DNA from: DASZUK01 sp035547695
GTDB lineage: Bacteria; Actinomycetota; Acidimicrobiia; Acidimicrobiales; RAAP-2
Reading direction: 5' to 3'
Assembly: GCA_035547695.1 (NCBI GenBank)
Contig: DASZUK010000063.1
Span: forward strand, 1 to 64,000
DNA length: 64,000 bases
Part shown: positions 52,457 through 60,648 of the stretch, in pieces
How the letters are laid out: every line of letters starts with the position of its first letter
How positions within the stretch are numbered: position 1 is the first letter of the stretch
Position numbers and translations under genes: made by a program
The notes under the pieces: generated by a model
The model's input: the letters and a program-made list of their open reading frames with translations, nothing else
Told to the model about the DNA's origin: nothing
The model's database searches: none

Positions 52457-53089
52457 ATGGTCGTCGCCGCGCAGGCCGCAACCGAGAGGGACGACGCCTT
52501 CCGACTGGCCACCCGACCGGCCACCGACCAGGGCGCCGTCGACCTCGACCGGGCGGCCCAGGCGGTTGCCCAGTTGCTCGACGCCCTCGGCGTGGACCGC
52601 GCCAACGAGCACCTGGCCGGCACGCCGGAGCGTGTCGCCCGCACCTACGCCGAACTGCTGACCCCCGAAGCGTTCGACGCGACGACGTTCCCCAACGACG
52701 ACGGGTACGACGAGCTGGTGGTGGCCCGGTCGATCCCCTTCTCGTCCCTCTGCGAGCACCACCTCCTCCCCTTCTGTGGTGTCGCCCACGTCGGTTACCT
52801 CCCTGGCCGGCGCCTGATCGGGCTGTCGAAGCTGGCCCGGGTGGTCGCGTTCTTCTCCCGCCGCCTCCAGGTCCAGGAGCGGCTGACCACCCAGATCGCG
52901 GAGTGGCTGACCACGAACCTGTCCCCCCGAGGGGTCGGAGTGGTCCTCGACGCCGGCCACGCCTGCATGTCGGTCCGCGGGGTGCGCGCCGGTGGCGCCC
53001 GGACGCTGACCTCGGCACTGGCCGGCGTCGTCCGCGACGACGAGCGGACCCGGGCCGAGTTCCTCTCCTTCATCGGTCACCCCTCGTGA
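52457..53089 (+). CDS. folE: GTP cyclohydrolase I
   Basis: A 210-residue FolE, converting GTP to dihydroneopterin triphosphate, the first step to folate or tetrahydropterin. Zinc and catalytic motifs are FSSLCEHHLLPFCGVAHVGY (Cys-His-His), LPGRRLIGLSKLARVVAFFS, RLQVQERLTTQIAEWL and DAGHACMSVRGVR (third Zn Cys). The length is typical. ATG 52457 has AGAGGAG 8 nt upstream; a GTG at 52433 would sit at the transcription start. Placement under a SufR-like regulator and before a flavoprotein is unusual for a folate gene and hints at a specialised copy. Confidence 0.92.
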   Translation: MVVAAQAATERDDAFRLATRPATDQGAVDLDRAAQAVAQLLDALGVDRANEHLAGTPERVARTYAELLTPEAFDATTFPNDDGYDELVVARSIPFSSLCEHHLLPFCGVAHVGYLPGRRLIGLSKLARVVAFFSRRLQVQERLTTQIAEWLTTNLSPRGVGVVLDAGHACMSVRGVRAGGARTLTSALAGVVRDDERTRAEFLSFIGHPS

Positions 53090-53130
53090 GCAGCGCCCGG
53101 GTCCCCGGACCCGCAGCCGCAGCACGCCCC

Positions 53131-53202
53131 GGCCGACGGACGGGCCGATGGACAGGCCGACGGACGGGCCGATGGACGGGCCGACGGACAGTCCGATGGA
53201 CA
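53131..53202. repeat. Three tandem 24-bp units upstream of the flavoprotein gene
   Basis: Units GGCCGACGGACGGGCCGATG (continuing GACA or GACG) occur at 53131, 53155 and 53179, the last with two changes. They lie between folE and the ribosome site of the next gene and would be in its leader. Confidence 0.8.
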
Positions 53203-53216
53203 GCAGAGGAGGAGTG

Positions 53217-54446
53217 ATGCCATCTTCCCAGACGTTCGTGATCGTCGGCGGCGGCCTGGCCGCGGCCAAGGCCGCGGAGGCCCTGCGCAGCGAGGGATTC
53301 GACGGCCGGGTGGTGGTCGTCGGCGAAGAGCCCGTCCGTCCCTACGAGCGCCCGCCGTTGTCCAAGGACTACCTGCGCGGCGAGAACGGCTTCGACGCCG
53401 CCGCGGTCCACCCGGCCGAGTTCTACGAGCAGCACGCCATCGAGCTCCGCCACTCGTCCGTGGCCACCGGCCTCGACGTGTCGGCCCACCAGGTGACGCT
53501 CGCCACAGGGCACCGACTGGGCTACGACCGCCTGCTCCTCGCCACCGGCGCCACCCCTCGGCGCCTCACGGTGCCCGGCGCCGACCTCGACGGCGTCCGC
53601 TATCTGCGGACCGTCGACGACAGCGACGGGCTCCGCCGGGCCCTGGAGGGCAGCCCGCAGGTGGTGGTCGTCGGCGCCGGATGGATCGGCGCCGAGGTGG
53701 CCGCCTCGGCCCGCCAGCTCGGCGCCGACGTGGCCATGGTGGAGGTGGCGTCGGTACCCCTCGAGCGGGTCCTCGGCCGCGAGGTCGGAGGGGTCTACCG
53801 GGACCTGCACGCCGAGCACGGTGTCGACCTGCACCTCGGCGTGGGCATCGAAGCCGTCGTCGGCGCAGGCAGGGTCGAAGCGGTCCGCCTCACCGACGGC
53901 ACGAGCCTCCCCGCCCAGTTGGTCGTGGTGGGGATCGGGGTCCTGCCACGGGTGGAGCTGGCCCAGGCGGCAGGGCTGCGCGTCGACAACGGCGTAGTGG
54001 TCGACGACCACCTGCAGGCCGCCGCACCGGACGTCTACGCCGCGGGCGACGTCGCCAACGCCTTCCACCCCCGCTACGGCACGTCGATCCGCCTCGAGCA
54101 CTGGTCCGCCGCCCTCAACCAGGGGCCGGTCGCGGCGCGCAACATGCTGGGGCTCTCGACCGTCTACGACCGGACCCCCTACTTCTTCTCCGACCAGTAC
54201 GACCTCGGCATGGAGTACCGCGGGTGGGCACCCCGCTTCGACCAGGTCGTCTTCCGCGGCGACCTCGCCGGCCGCCGCTTCATCGCCTTCTGGCTCCGCC
54301 AGCGCCGGGTGGCCGCGGCGATGAACGCCAACGTCTGGGACGCCGGCGACGCCATCGAGGCATTGCTCGCCGCGGCACATCCCGTCGATCCCGACCGTCT
54401 CGCCGACCCCGAGGTCGACCTGGACGACCTCGTAGGCTCCGCCTGA
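53217..54446 (+). CDS. FAD-dependent ferredoxin/rubredoxin reductase-like oxidoreductase
   Basis: A 409-residue flavoprotein of the pyridine nucleotide-disulfide family, like ferredoxin reductases of oxygenase systems. FVIVGGGLAAAKAAEALRSE binds FAD ADP, VVVVGAGWIGAEVAASARQL binds NAD(P)H, and DVYAAGDVANA is the second FAD motif; RPYERPPLSKDYL is a subfamily signature, and the C-terminal reductase domain begins about residue 320. No redox-active Cys pair is present, as expected. AGAGGAGG precedes ATG 53217. A related paralogue lies at 57637. No ferredoxin gene adjoins it. Confidence 0.88.
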   Translation: MPSSQTFVIVGGGLAAAKAAEALRSEGFDGRVVVVGEEPVRPYERPPLSKDYLRGENGFDAAAVHPAEFYEQHAIELRHSSVATGLDVSAHQVTLATGHRLGYDRLLLATGATPRRLTVPGADLDGVRYLRTVDDSDGLRRALEGSPQVVVVGAGWIGAEVAASARQLGADVAMVEVASVPLERVLGREVGGVYRDLHAEHGVDLHLGVGIEAVVGAGRVEAVRLTDGTSLPAQLVVVGIGVLPRVELAQAAGLRVDNGVVVDDHLQAAAPDVYAAGDVANAFHPRYGTSIRLEHWSAALNQGPVAARNMLGLSTVYDRTPYFFSDQYDLGMEYRGWAPRFDQVVFRGDLAGRRFIAFWLRQRRVAAAMNANVWDAGDAIEALLAAAHPVDPDRLADPEVDLDDLVGSA

Positions 54447-54495
54447 GGCCGGCCGGCCCCCGGCGGGAGCCGACGGGAGGTGACGGGAGGTGACG

Positions 54496-54893
<398 letters not shown>

Positions 54894-55026
54894 CGTCGTA
54901 CCCAGTGTGCCACGGCCAGCCGGCCTTTGGACCGCCCGGCGGCCCCGGACCCCGCCCGGCGGCCCCGGACCCCGCCCGGCGGTGTCACCGTCGGCGGCGT
55001 CACAGCCCCTGGATAGGGTGTGGCCC

Positions 55027-56403
55027 GTGACCCTCGGAGCCGACGACGTGGCGGTGGGCGAGCACCCCGACGCCCTGTCCATCGCCGGCCTGTACACCGA
55101 GGTGGAGCAGGCGCTGGCCAGGACGTTCCCCCGGCAGCGGCAACTGTGGGTGCGCGGGGAGGTGCACAGCATCTCGGACCAGGCCGGCCGGGCCGGGCAC
55201 TGCTACCTGGACCTGGTCGACCCGGAGACGGCGGGGGAGCGGCAGGCGCCGGTGCTGCGGGTGAAGTGCTGGCGGACGACCTGGGGCCCGCTGCGAGCCA
55301 CCTTGAAGAAGGAGGGCATCGAGCTGCAGCCGGGGATGGTGGTGGTGCTGCGGGGCACCCTGGACTTCTACCGACCGCGGGCCGAGATCGGGTTCATCCT
55401 GGCCGAGCTGGACGTCACCGCCCTGCTGGGGCGGCTGGCGGCCCAGCGGGCGGCCCTGATCCGGGCCCTCGCCGCCGAGGGCCTGCTGGAGCGGAACCGG
55501 GCACTGCCGGTGCCGGCGGTGCCACTTCGGGTGGGGCTGGTGGCGAGCCCGGGCACCGAGGGCTTCCGGGACTTCGTGGGCCAGTTGGCCGCGTCGGGGT
55601 TCGCCTTCTCGGTGGCCGTGGTGCCGGCCACCGTGCAGGGCCCCGAGGCGCCGCGGTCGATGGCCCGGGCGCTGGCGTTCCTCGGTCGCCGGGGCCCGGA
55701 CGCGCACGACCTGGTGGTGATGGTCCGCGGCGGTGGCTCCAAGGGGGACCTGGCGGCGTTCGACGCCGAGCCGGTGGCCCGGGCGGTGGCGACCTGTCCG
55801 TTGCCGGTGTGGACCGGCATCGGGCACACCGGCGACGAATCGGTGGCCGACATCGTGGCCGGCCGGTCGTTCGTCACCCCCACCGAATGCGGCCGGGAGC
55901 TGGTGGCCCGGGTGGGGGCCTGGTGGGAGTCGTCGGTCGTCGGGGCGGCCGAGCGGGTGGCCCGGCGGGCGGCGGAGGCGGTGGGGGCCACCGAGCACCG
56001 CACCGTCCAGACCCGGGAGCGGCTGGCGGCCACCGCCCGGCACCTGGTGCAGCGCCAGTCGGACCAGTTGGCGGCCCGGGTGGACTCGGTGGTCCGCTGC
56101 GCCCCGCGGATCACCGACGACGCCCACGTGGGGTTGGTCGGACGGGCGGCCCGGTTGGGGCCGTTGGCCCTGGGGCACCTGGAGCGGGGCGGTGACCGGC
56201 TGGGGTCCTGGCGGCGGCTGCTGGCCGCCTACGACGTGGACCGGCAGCTTGAGCGGGGGTACACCCTCACCGTCGGGCCCGACGGCCGGGTGGTGCGGAG
56301 CGCCGCCGCGGTGAGCGCCGGCCAGCAATTGGTGACCCGGTTCGCCGACGGGACGGCCCGGTCGACGGTCACCGGGGTGGACGTGGTCGGACAGGAGGTC
56401 TGA
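55027..56403 (+). CDS. xseA: Exodeoxyribonuclease VII large subunit
   Basis: A 458-residue XseA, catalytic subunit of exonuclease VII that degrades single-stranded DNA from both ends. The N-terminal OB fold (QLWVRGEVHSISDQAGRAGH) is followed by the catalytic core with GLVASPGTEGFRDFVGQLAA, VMVRGGGSKGDLAAFDAEPV, PVWTGIGHTGDESVADIVAG and FVTPTECGRELVARVG, and C-terminal helices ending with LERGYTLTVGPDGRVVRS. GTG 55027 is chosen because TAGGGT (55014-55019) lies 7 nt upstream (leaderless). Length and motifs are typical. xseB follows with a one-base stop/start overlap. Confidence 0.93.
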   Translation: MTLGADDVAVGEHPDALSIAGLYTEVEQALARTFPRQRQLWVRGEVHSISDQAGRAGHCYLDLVDPETAGERQAPVLRVKCWRTTWGPLRATLKKEGIELQPGMVVVLRGTLDFYRPRAEIGFILAELDVTALLGRLAAQRAALIRALAAEGLLERNRALPVPAVPLRVGLVASPGTEGFRDFVGQLAASGFAFSVAVVPATVQGPEAPRSMARALAFLGRRGPDAHDLVVMVRGGGSKGDLAAFDAEPVARAVATCPLPVWTGIGHTGDESVADIVAGRSFVTPTECGRELVARVGAWWESSVVGAAERVARRAAEAVGATEHRTVQTRERLAATARHLVQRQSDQLAARVDSVVRCAPRITDDAHVGLVGRAARLGPLALGHLERGGDRLGSWRRLLAAYDVDRQLERGYTLTVGPDGRVVRSAAAVSAGQQLVTRFADGTARSTVTGVDVVGQEV

Positions 56404-56906
56404 TGGCAGCCAACGACGATCCCGCCGGGCAGGACGCCCGGCGCCCGGTGGGGGACCTCACCTACACCGAGGCCAGCCGGGAGCTGGACGACATCGTCCG
56501 GTTCTTCGAGCAACGGGACGTGGACGTGGACCAACTGGTGGGCCGGCTGGAGCGGGCCACGGCCATCGTGGACGAGCTGGACCGCCGGCTCCGCCGGACC
56601 CGGAGCCAGGTGGAGGAGCTGGTGCCCAGGCTGGCCGCCGTTCTCTCGCCGGACCTGTCGCCCGACAGCACCGGCACCGACACCGGCGCTGCTGGCACCG
56701 ACACCGACACCGACACCGGCACCGATGCCGCCGGCGACGACGACCAGCGGGCCGAAGAGGCCGAGCTGGACGAGGCCGACGAACTGGTGGTGGTGATGGA
56801 CGAGGTGGTCGTACACGACGGGGTGATGGAGGACATGGTGATGGAGGACACGGTGTTCGACGACGACGGGGACCCCGGCCCGACCGAGCCGCAGGGGCTG
56901 TTCTGA
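56403..56906 (+). CDS. xseB: Exodeoxyribonuclease VII small subunit with acidic extension
   Basis: A 167-residue XseB. The family helical hairpin occupies residues about 18-75 (YTEASRELDDIVRFFEQRDV, DVDQLVGRLERATAIVDELD). The usual length is about 70-80; here about 90 additional residues are strongly acidic, with GTDTDTDTGTD repeats and EVVVHDGVMEDMVMEDTVFD. The extension may be disordered and could tune the nuclease complex or be a neutral expansion. It overlaps xseA (TGATG) and the following MBL gene in the same way. Confidence 0.9.
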   Translation: MAANDDPAGQDARRPVGDLTYTEASRELDDIVRFFEQRDVDVDQLVGRLERATAIVDELDRRLRRTRSQVEELVPRLAAVLSPDLSPDSTGTDTGAAGTDTDTDTGTDAAGDDDQRAEEAELDEADELVVVMDEVVVHDGVMEDMVMEDTVFDDDGDPGPTEPQGLF

Positions 56907-57640
56907 TGGCCGGCCCCGACGCCGGCCAGGGCGACCGGCTGTACTTCCGCCAGTGGCTGTCGGGGCGGGACTTCGCCCGGGCCGACCCGGTGGCCCGGCA
57001 GATGGTCAATTTCGCCTACGCCATCGGTGACCGCGAGACCGGTGAGGCGCTGCTGGTGGACCCGGCGTACGCCGTCGCCGAGCTGCTGGACCTGCTGGCC
57101 GCCGACGGCATGCGCTGCGTCGGGGTCCTCGGCACCCATTACCACCCGGACCATCTCGGCGGGACCATGGCCGGCTGGACGGTGGAGGGCCTTCCGGCCC
57201 TGCTGGAGCGCGAACAGGTGCCGGTGCACGTGCAGCGGGACGAGGTGCCCTGGGTGGTCCGCAGCACCGGGCTCACCGCCGACCACCTGGTGCCGCACGA
57301 CAGCGGTGACGTGGTCACCGTCGGGGCGGTGCCGGTGGAGCTGCTGCACACCCCCGGGCACACCCCGGGCAGCCAGTGCTTCCTGGTCGACCGGCGGCTG
57401 GTGTCCGGCGACACCCTGTTCCTGGAGGGCTGCGGGCGCACCGACCTGCCCGGCAGCGACCCCGAGGCGATGTACGAGTCGCTGACCACCCGGCTGGCCC
57501 GGGTGCCCGACGACGCCGTCCTGTACCCCGGCCACCTGTACTCGGCCGACCCGTCGGCCTCCATGGGGGACACCCGCAGGGACAATTTCGTCTTCCGACC
57601 CCGCTCCGCCCAGGAGTGGCTGGCTATCTTCGGCCGATGA
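56906..57640 (+). CDS. MBL-fold metal hydrolase (glyoxalase II/persulfide dioxygenase-like)
   Basis: A 244-residue metallo-beta-lactamase-fold protein. GVLGTHYHPDHLGGTMAG holds the HxHxDH metal motif; LLHTPGHTPGSQCFLVDRR, SGDTLFLEGCGRTDLPGSDP and LYPGHLYS supply the other metal ligands. FLEGCGRTDLPG resembles the ETHE1/glyoxalase II region. It starts on ATG overlapping the xseB stop and overlaps the next flavoprotein by ATGA, so it is in the xse operon. A role in thiol or sulfur metabolism with the reductase is possible but not shown. Confidence 0.87.
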   Translation: MAGPDAGQGDRLYFRQWLSGRDFARADPVARQMVNFAYAIGDRETGEALLVDPAYAVAELLDLLAADGMRCVGVLGTHYHPDHLGGTMAGWTVEGLPALLEREQVPVHVQRDEVPWVVRSTGLTADHLVPHDSGDVVTVGAVPVELLHTPGHTPGSQCFLVDRRLVSGDTLFLEGCGRTDLPGSDPEAMYESLTTRLARVPDDAVLYPGHLYSADPSASMGDTRRDNFVFRPRSAQEWLAIFGR

Positions 57641-58989
57641 CCGCCGCCACGTCCTCCGCCTCTACGGCCACCGGCTCACTGTCCACCGACGGCCCACTGT
57701 CCACCGACGGCTCGGTGACCGTCGTCGGTGCGTCGCTGGCCGGCCTCCGAACGGTGCAGGGACTGCGCGAGCACGGGTTCACCGGCCGCATCACCCTGGT
57801 CGGCGACGAGATGCACTACCCGTACGACCGGCCGCCGCTGTCCAAGCAGGTGCTGGCCGGCACCTGGCCGCCGGAGCGGACGGTGCTGGCCGACTACCAC
57901 GCCCTGCACGACCTGGGGGTGGAGGTGCGGCTGGGCCACCGGGCCGTCGCCCTGGACGCCGACGCCGGGCGGGTGGCCCTGGACGACGGCGCCACCGTCG
58001 ACGCCGACCGGGTGGTGGTGGCCACCGGTGCCCGCCCGAGGATGCTGCCCGGCACCGACGGGATCGACGGGGTCCTGGCGCTGCGCACCCTGGACGACTG
58101 CGAGGCCCTCCGCCACCGGGTCACCGCGGTGGGCCCCGGCTGCCGGGTGGTGGTGGTCGGCGCCGGGTTCATCGGGTCCGAGGTGGCGTCCACCTGCGCC
58201 GACCTGGGCTGCCGGGTGACCGTGCTGGAGGCCCTGCCAACGCCGCTGGCCCCGGCCCTCGGCGAGCAGATCGGCGCGGCGGTGGCCACCCTGCACGGCC
58301 GCCACGGCGTCGACCTGCGTACCGGCACCGGAGTCGCCGGCATCGGACCCGACCGGACGGTGACCCTGTCGGACGGCACCTCGGTGCCGGCCGACGTGGT
58401 GGTGGTGGGCATCGGGGTGGTGCCCAACGTGGAGTGGCTCGACGGGTCCGGCCTGGCCGTGGACAACGGCGTGGTCTGCGACGCCGGCCTGTTCGCCGCC
58501 GACCGCGTGGTGGCCGCCGGCGACCTGGCCCGGTGGGACTGGGCCAACCACGGCGACCGGCAGACGGTCCGCATCGAGCACTGGGAGGTCGCCGCCCAGA
58601 TGGGTGGGGCGGCCGCCCGGTCCCTGCTGGCCGGCCGGGACGCGGCCGCCGAGTTCGACCCGGTGCCCTACTTCTGGTCCGACCAGTACGGGCTGCGGAT
58701 ACAGGTGCTCGGCCGGCCGCTGCCGACCGACGAGGTCGCGGTGGTCCACGGCGCCCTGCCCACGGCGGCGGCCGATGCCGGCTCCGCCGGCGCCGCCGGC
58801 GGCGCCGATGGCCCGGCCGGCGACGGCGACCCGGCCGACGACGGCAAGTTCGTCGCCCTCTACGGCCGCAACGGCCGGCTGGCCGCCGCCCTGGCCGTCA
58901 GCCGTCCCCGCCAGCTCATGGCCTTCCGGCCGCTGCTGCTAGCCGGGGCCGGATGGGACGAAGCCCTGGCCCTGCTCGACCAGTCCTGA
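57637..58989 (+). CDS. FAD-dependent ferredoxin reductase-like oxidoreductase (second copy)
   Basis: A 450-residue flavoprotein related to the one at 53217. SVTVVGASLAGLRTVQGLRE is the FAD motif, HYPYDRPPLSKQVLAGTWPP the subfamily signature, CRVVVVGAGFIGSEVASTCA the NAD(P)H motif, and DRVVAAGDLARW the second FAD motif. The C-terminal domain contains a Gly/Ala/Asp-rich insert (AGAAGGADGPAGDGDPADDG). It is coupled to the MBL gene upstream (ATGA), suggesting that both act on the same compound or electron path. No ferredoxin or oxygenase is adjacent. Confidence 0.88.
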   Translation: MTAATSSASTATGSLSTDGPLSTDGSVTVVGASLAGLRTVQGLREHGFTGRITLVGDEMHYPYDRPPLSKQVLAGTWPPERTVLADYHALHDLGVEVRLGHRAVALDADAGRVALDDGATVDADRVVVATGARPRMLPGTDGIDGVLALRTLDDCEALRHRVTAVGPGCRVVVVGAGFIGSEVASTCADLGCRVTVLEALPTPLAPALGEQIGAAVATLHGRHGVDLRTGTGVAGIGPDRTVTLSDGTSVPADVVVVGIGVVPNVEWLDGSGLAVDNGVVCDAGLFAADRVVAAGDLARWDWANHGDRQTVRIEHWEVAAQMGGAAARSLLAGRDAAAEFDPVPYFWSDQYGLRIQVLGRPLPTDEVAVVHGALPTAAADAGSAGAAGGADGPAGDGDPADDGKFVALYGRNGRLAAALAVSRPRQLMAFRPLLLAGAGWDEALALLDQS

Positions 58990-59079
58990 CCGGGCCGCCG
59001 TTGGGACGGGGCCGGCCCCGGGCGGGGTTGGCCCTGGACAGGGTTGGCGTGGACGGGGTTGGCCTGGACGGGGCTGCCG

Positions 59080-60648
59080 TCAGAAGGCGATCCCGGACAG
59101 CTCCGGGATGGTGCCGACGGCCCGCTCCCGGGCGGCCAGCCACCGCTCCCGGCGGCCGGCCCGCTCGTCGTCGGTGCCGGCCGGCTCCACCGTGCGGTGG
59201 GGCCGGTAGGCGGCGGCCACGTCGTCCTCGTCCTTCCAGATCCCCACCGCCAGCCCGGCCAGCATGCCGGCGCCGAGGGTGGTGGCTTCCAGCTCCCGGG
59301 ACACCAGCACCGGCCGGCCCACCGCCTCGGCCAGGGCGGACACGAACACCTCGTTGGCGGCCATGCCGCCGTCCACCCGGAGGGCGTCGACGGTGAACCC
59401 GCTGTCGGCCTCCGCCGCCTCCAGCAGGTCCGCCCCGCGGTGGGCCACCCCCTCCAGCACCGCCCGGACCAGCTCCGGCCGGCCGGTGCCCCGGGTGATG
59501 CCGAGCAGGGTGCCCCGCGCCCCGAAGTCCCACACCGGGGTCCCCATGCCGAGCAGGGCCGGCACGAACCACACGTCCCCGGTGTCCGCGCACGCCGCGG
59601 CCACCGCGGCCGACTGGGCCGCGGTCTCCAGTACGCCGAGGTCGTCCCGCAGCCACTCCACGCAGGTGCCGGCGGACAGCATGATCGCCTCCACCCCCCA
59701 CGTCGGCTCCCCGGCCCGCTGCCAGCCCACGATGGGGAAGGTGCCGGCCGGCCCCCGTCCGAGGGTGGACGGCGTCGCCGGGCCGGTGCACAGGTCCAGC
59801 ATGCCGCCGGTCCCGAACGTCGCCTTGGCCAGCCCCGGCCGGGTGCACCCCTGGCCGACCAGCGACGCCTGCTGGTCCCCGGCCATCCCGCAGATCGGCG
59901 GCCCTCCCGCCAGGGCGGTGGCCCAGCCGACGGCGCCCGACGAGTCCACGATGGCCGGCAGCACCGCCTCGGGGATGCGCAGGGCCTCCAGCACCTTGCG
60001 GTCCCACTCCCAGCCGCCGTCGCCCAGCCGGACCAGGCCGGTCACCGCGGCGTTGGTGGCGTCGGTGACGTGCACCGCCTCGCCGGTCCCTCCGCCGCCA
60101 CCGGCGGTCCCTCCGCCGCCACCACTGCCACCACCACCGGCGCCGGCGCCGCCGGACAGGGTCCAGGCCACCCAACTGTCCACGGTGCCGAAGCACAGCT
60201 CGCCCGCCGCCGCCCGGGACCGGTCCGGGTCGACGTCGTCCAGGATGGCGGCCAGCTTGGTGGCCGACATGTTGGGGGCCAGGCGCAGCCCCTCGGACTG
60301 CAGGGCCAGGCAGGTCATCACCGTCCGCAGGTCCTGCCAGCCCAGGCCGGGACCGACCGGCACCCCGGTGGCCCGGTCCCACACCACCGTGGTGGCCCGC
60401 TGGTTGGCGATGCCGACGCCGCCCACCGGGCCGCCGTCGGCCACGGCGGCCGCCGCCGTCTCCAGGGCGGCCCCGGCGATGGCGGCCGCGTCGACCTCCA
60501 CCAGCCCCGGGGCGGGACTGGACGGCAGTACGGCGCGGTGGTGCACGTGGGCCACCGTGCCGTCCGGTCGCACCACCGCGGCCCGGACCCCGGAGGTGCC
60601 CACGTCGACCACCAACACGCCGCCCCCGCCGGGCCCGTCGGCCGTCAC
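59080..60648 (-). CDS. glpK: Glycerol kinase-like FGGY kinase
   Basis: A 522-residue FGGY-family kinase, probably phosphorylating glycerol. VLVVDVGTSGVRAAVVRPDG is the N-terminal phosphate loop, GVGIANQRATTVVWDRATGV and GPGLGWQDLR follow glycerol kinase order, GMAGDQQASLVGQGC and AKATFGTGGMLDLCTG form the second domain, and VDALRVDGGMAANEVFVSAL is the FGGY signature 2 region. A Gly-rich insert (GGAGAGGGGSGGGGGTAGGG) lies near residue 155. GTG 60648 overlaps the upstream gene stop, so it is the last gene of the glpD operon. Tandem 17-bp GC units lie just beyond its stop (about 59028-59085). Confidence 0.87.
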   Translation of the reverse strand: MTADGPGGGGVLVVDVGTSGVRAAVVRPDGTVAHVHHRAVLPSSPAPGLVEVDAAAIAGAALETAAAAVADGGPVGGVGIANQRATTVVWDRATGVPVGPGLGWQDLRTVMTCLALQSEGLRLAPNMSATKLAAILDDVDPDRSRAAAGELCFGTVDSWVAWTLSGGAGAGGGGSGGGGGTAGGGGGTGEAVHVTDATNAAVTGLVRLGDGGWEWDRKVLEALRIPEAVLPAIVDSSGAVGWATALAGGPPICGMAGDQQASLVGQGCTRPGLAKATFGTGGMLDLCTGPATPSTLGRGPAGTFPIVGWQRAGEPTWGVEAIMLSAGTCVEWLRDDLGVLETAAQSAAVAAACADTGDVWFVPALLGMGTPVWDFGARGTLLGITRGTGRPELVRAVLEGVAHRGADLLEAAEADSGFTVDALRVDGGMAANEVFVSALAEAVGRPVLVSRELEATTLGAGMLAGLAVGIWKDEDDVAAAYRPHRTVEPAGTDDERAGRRERWLAARERAVGTIPELSGIAF

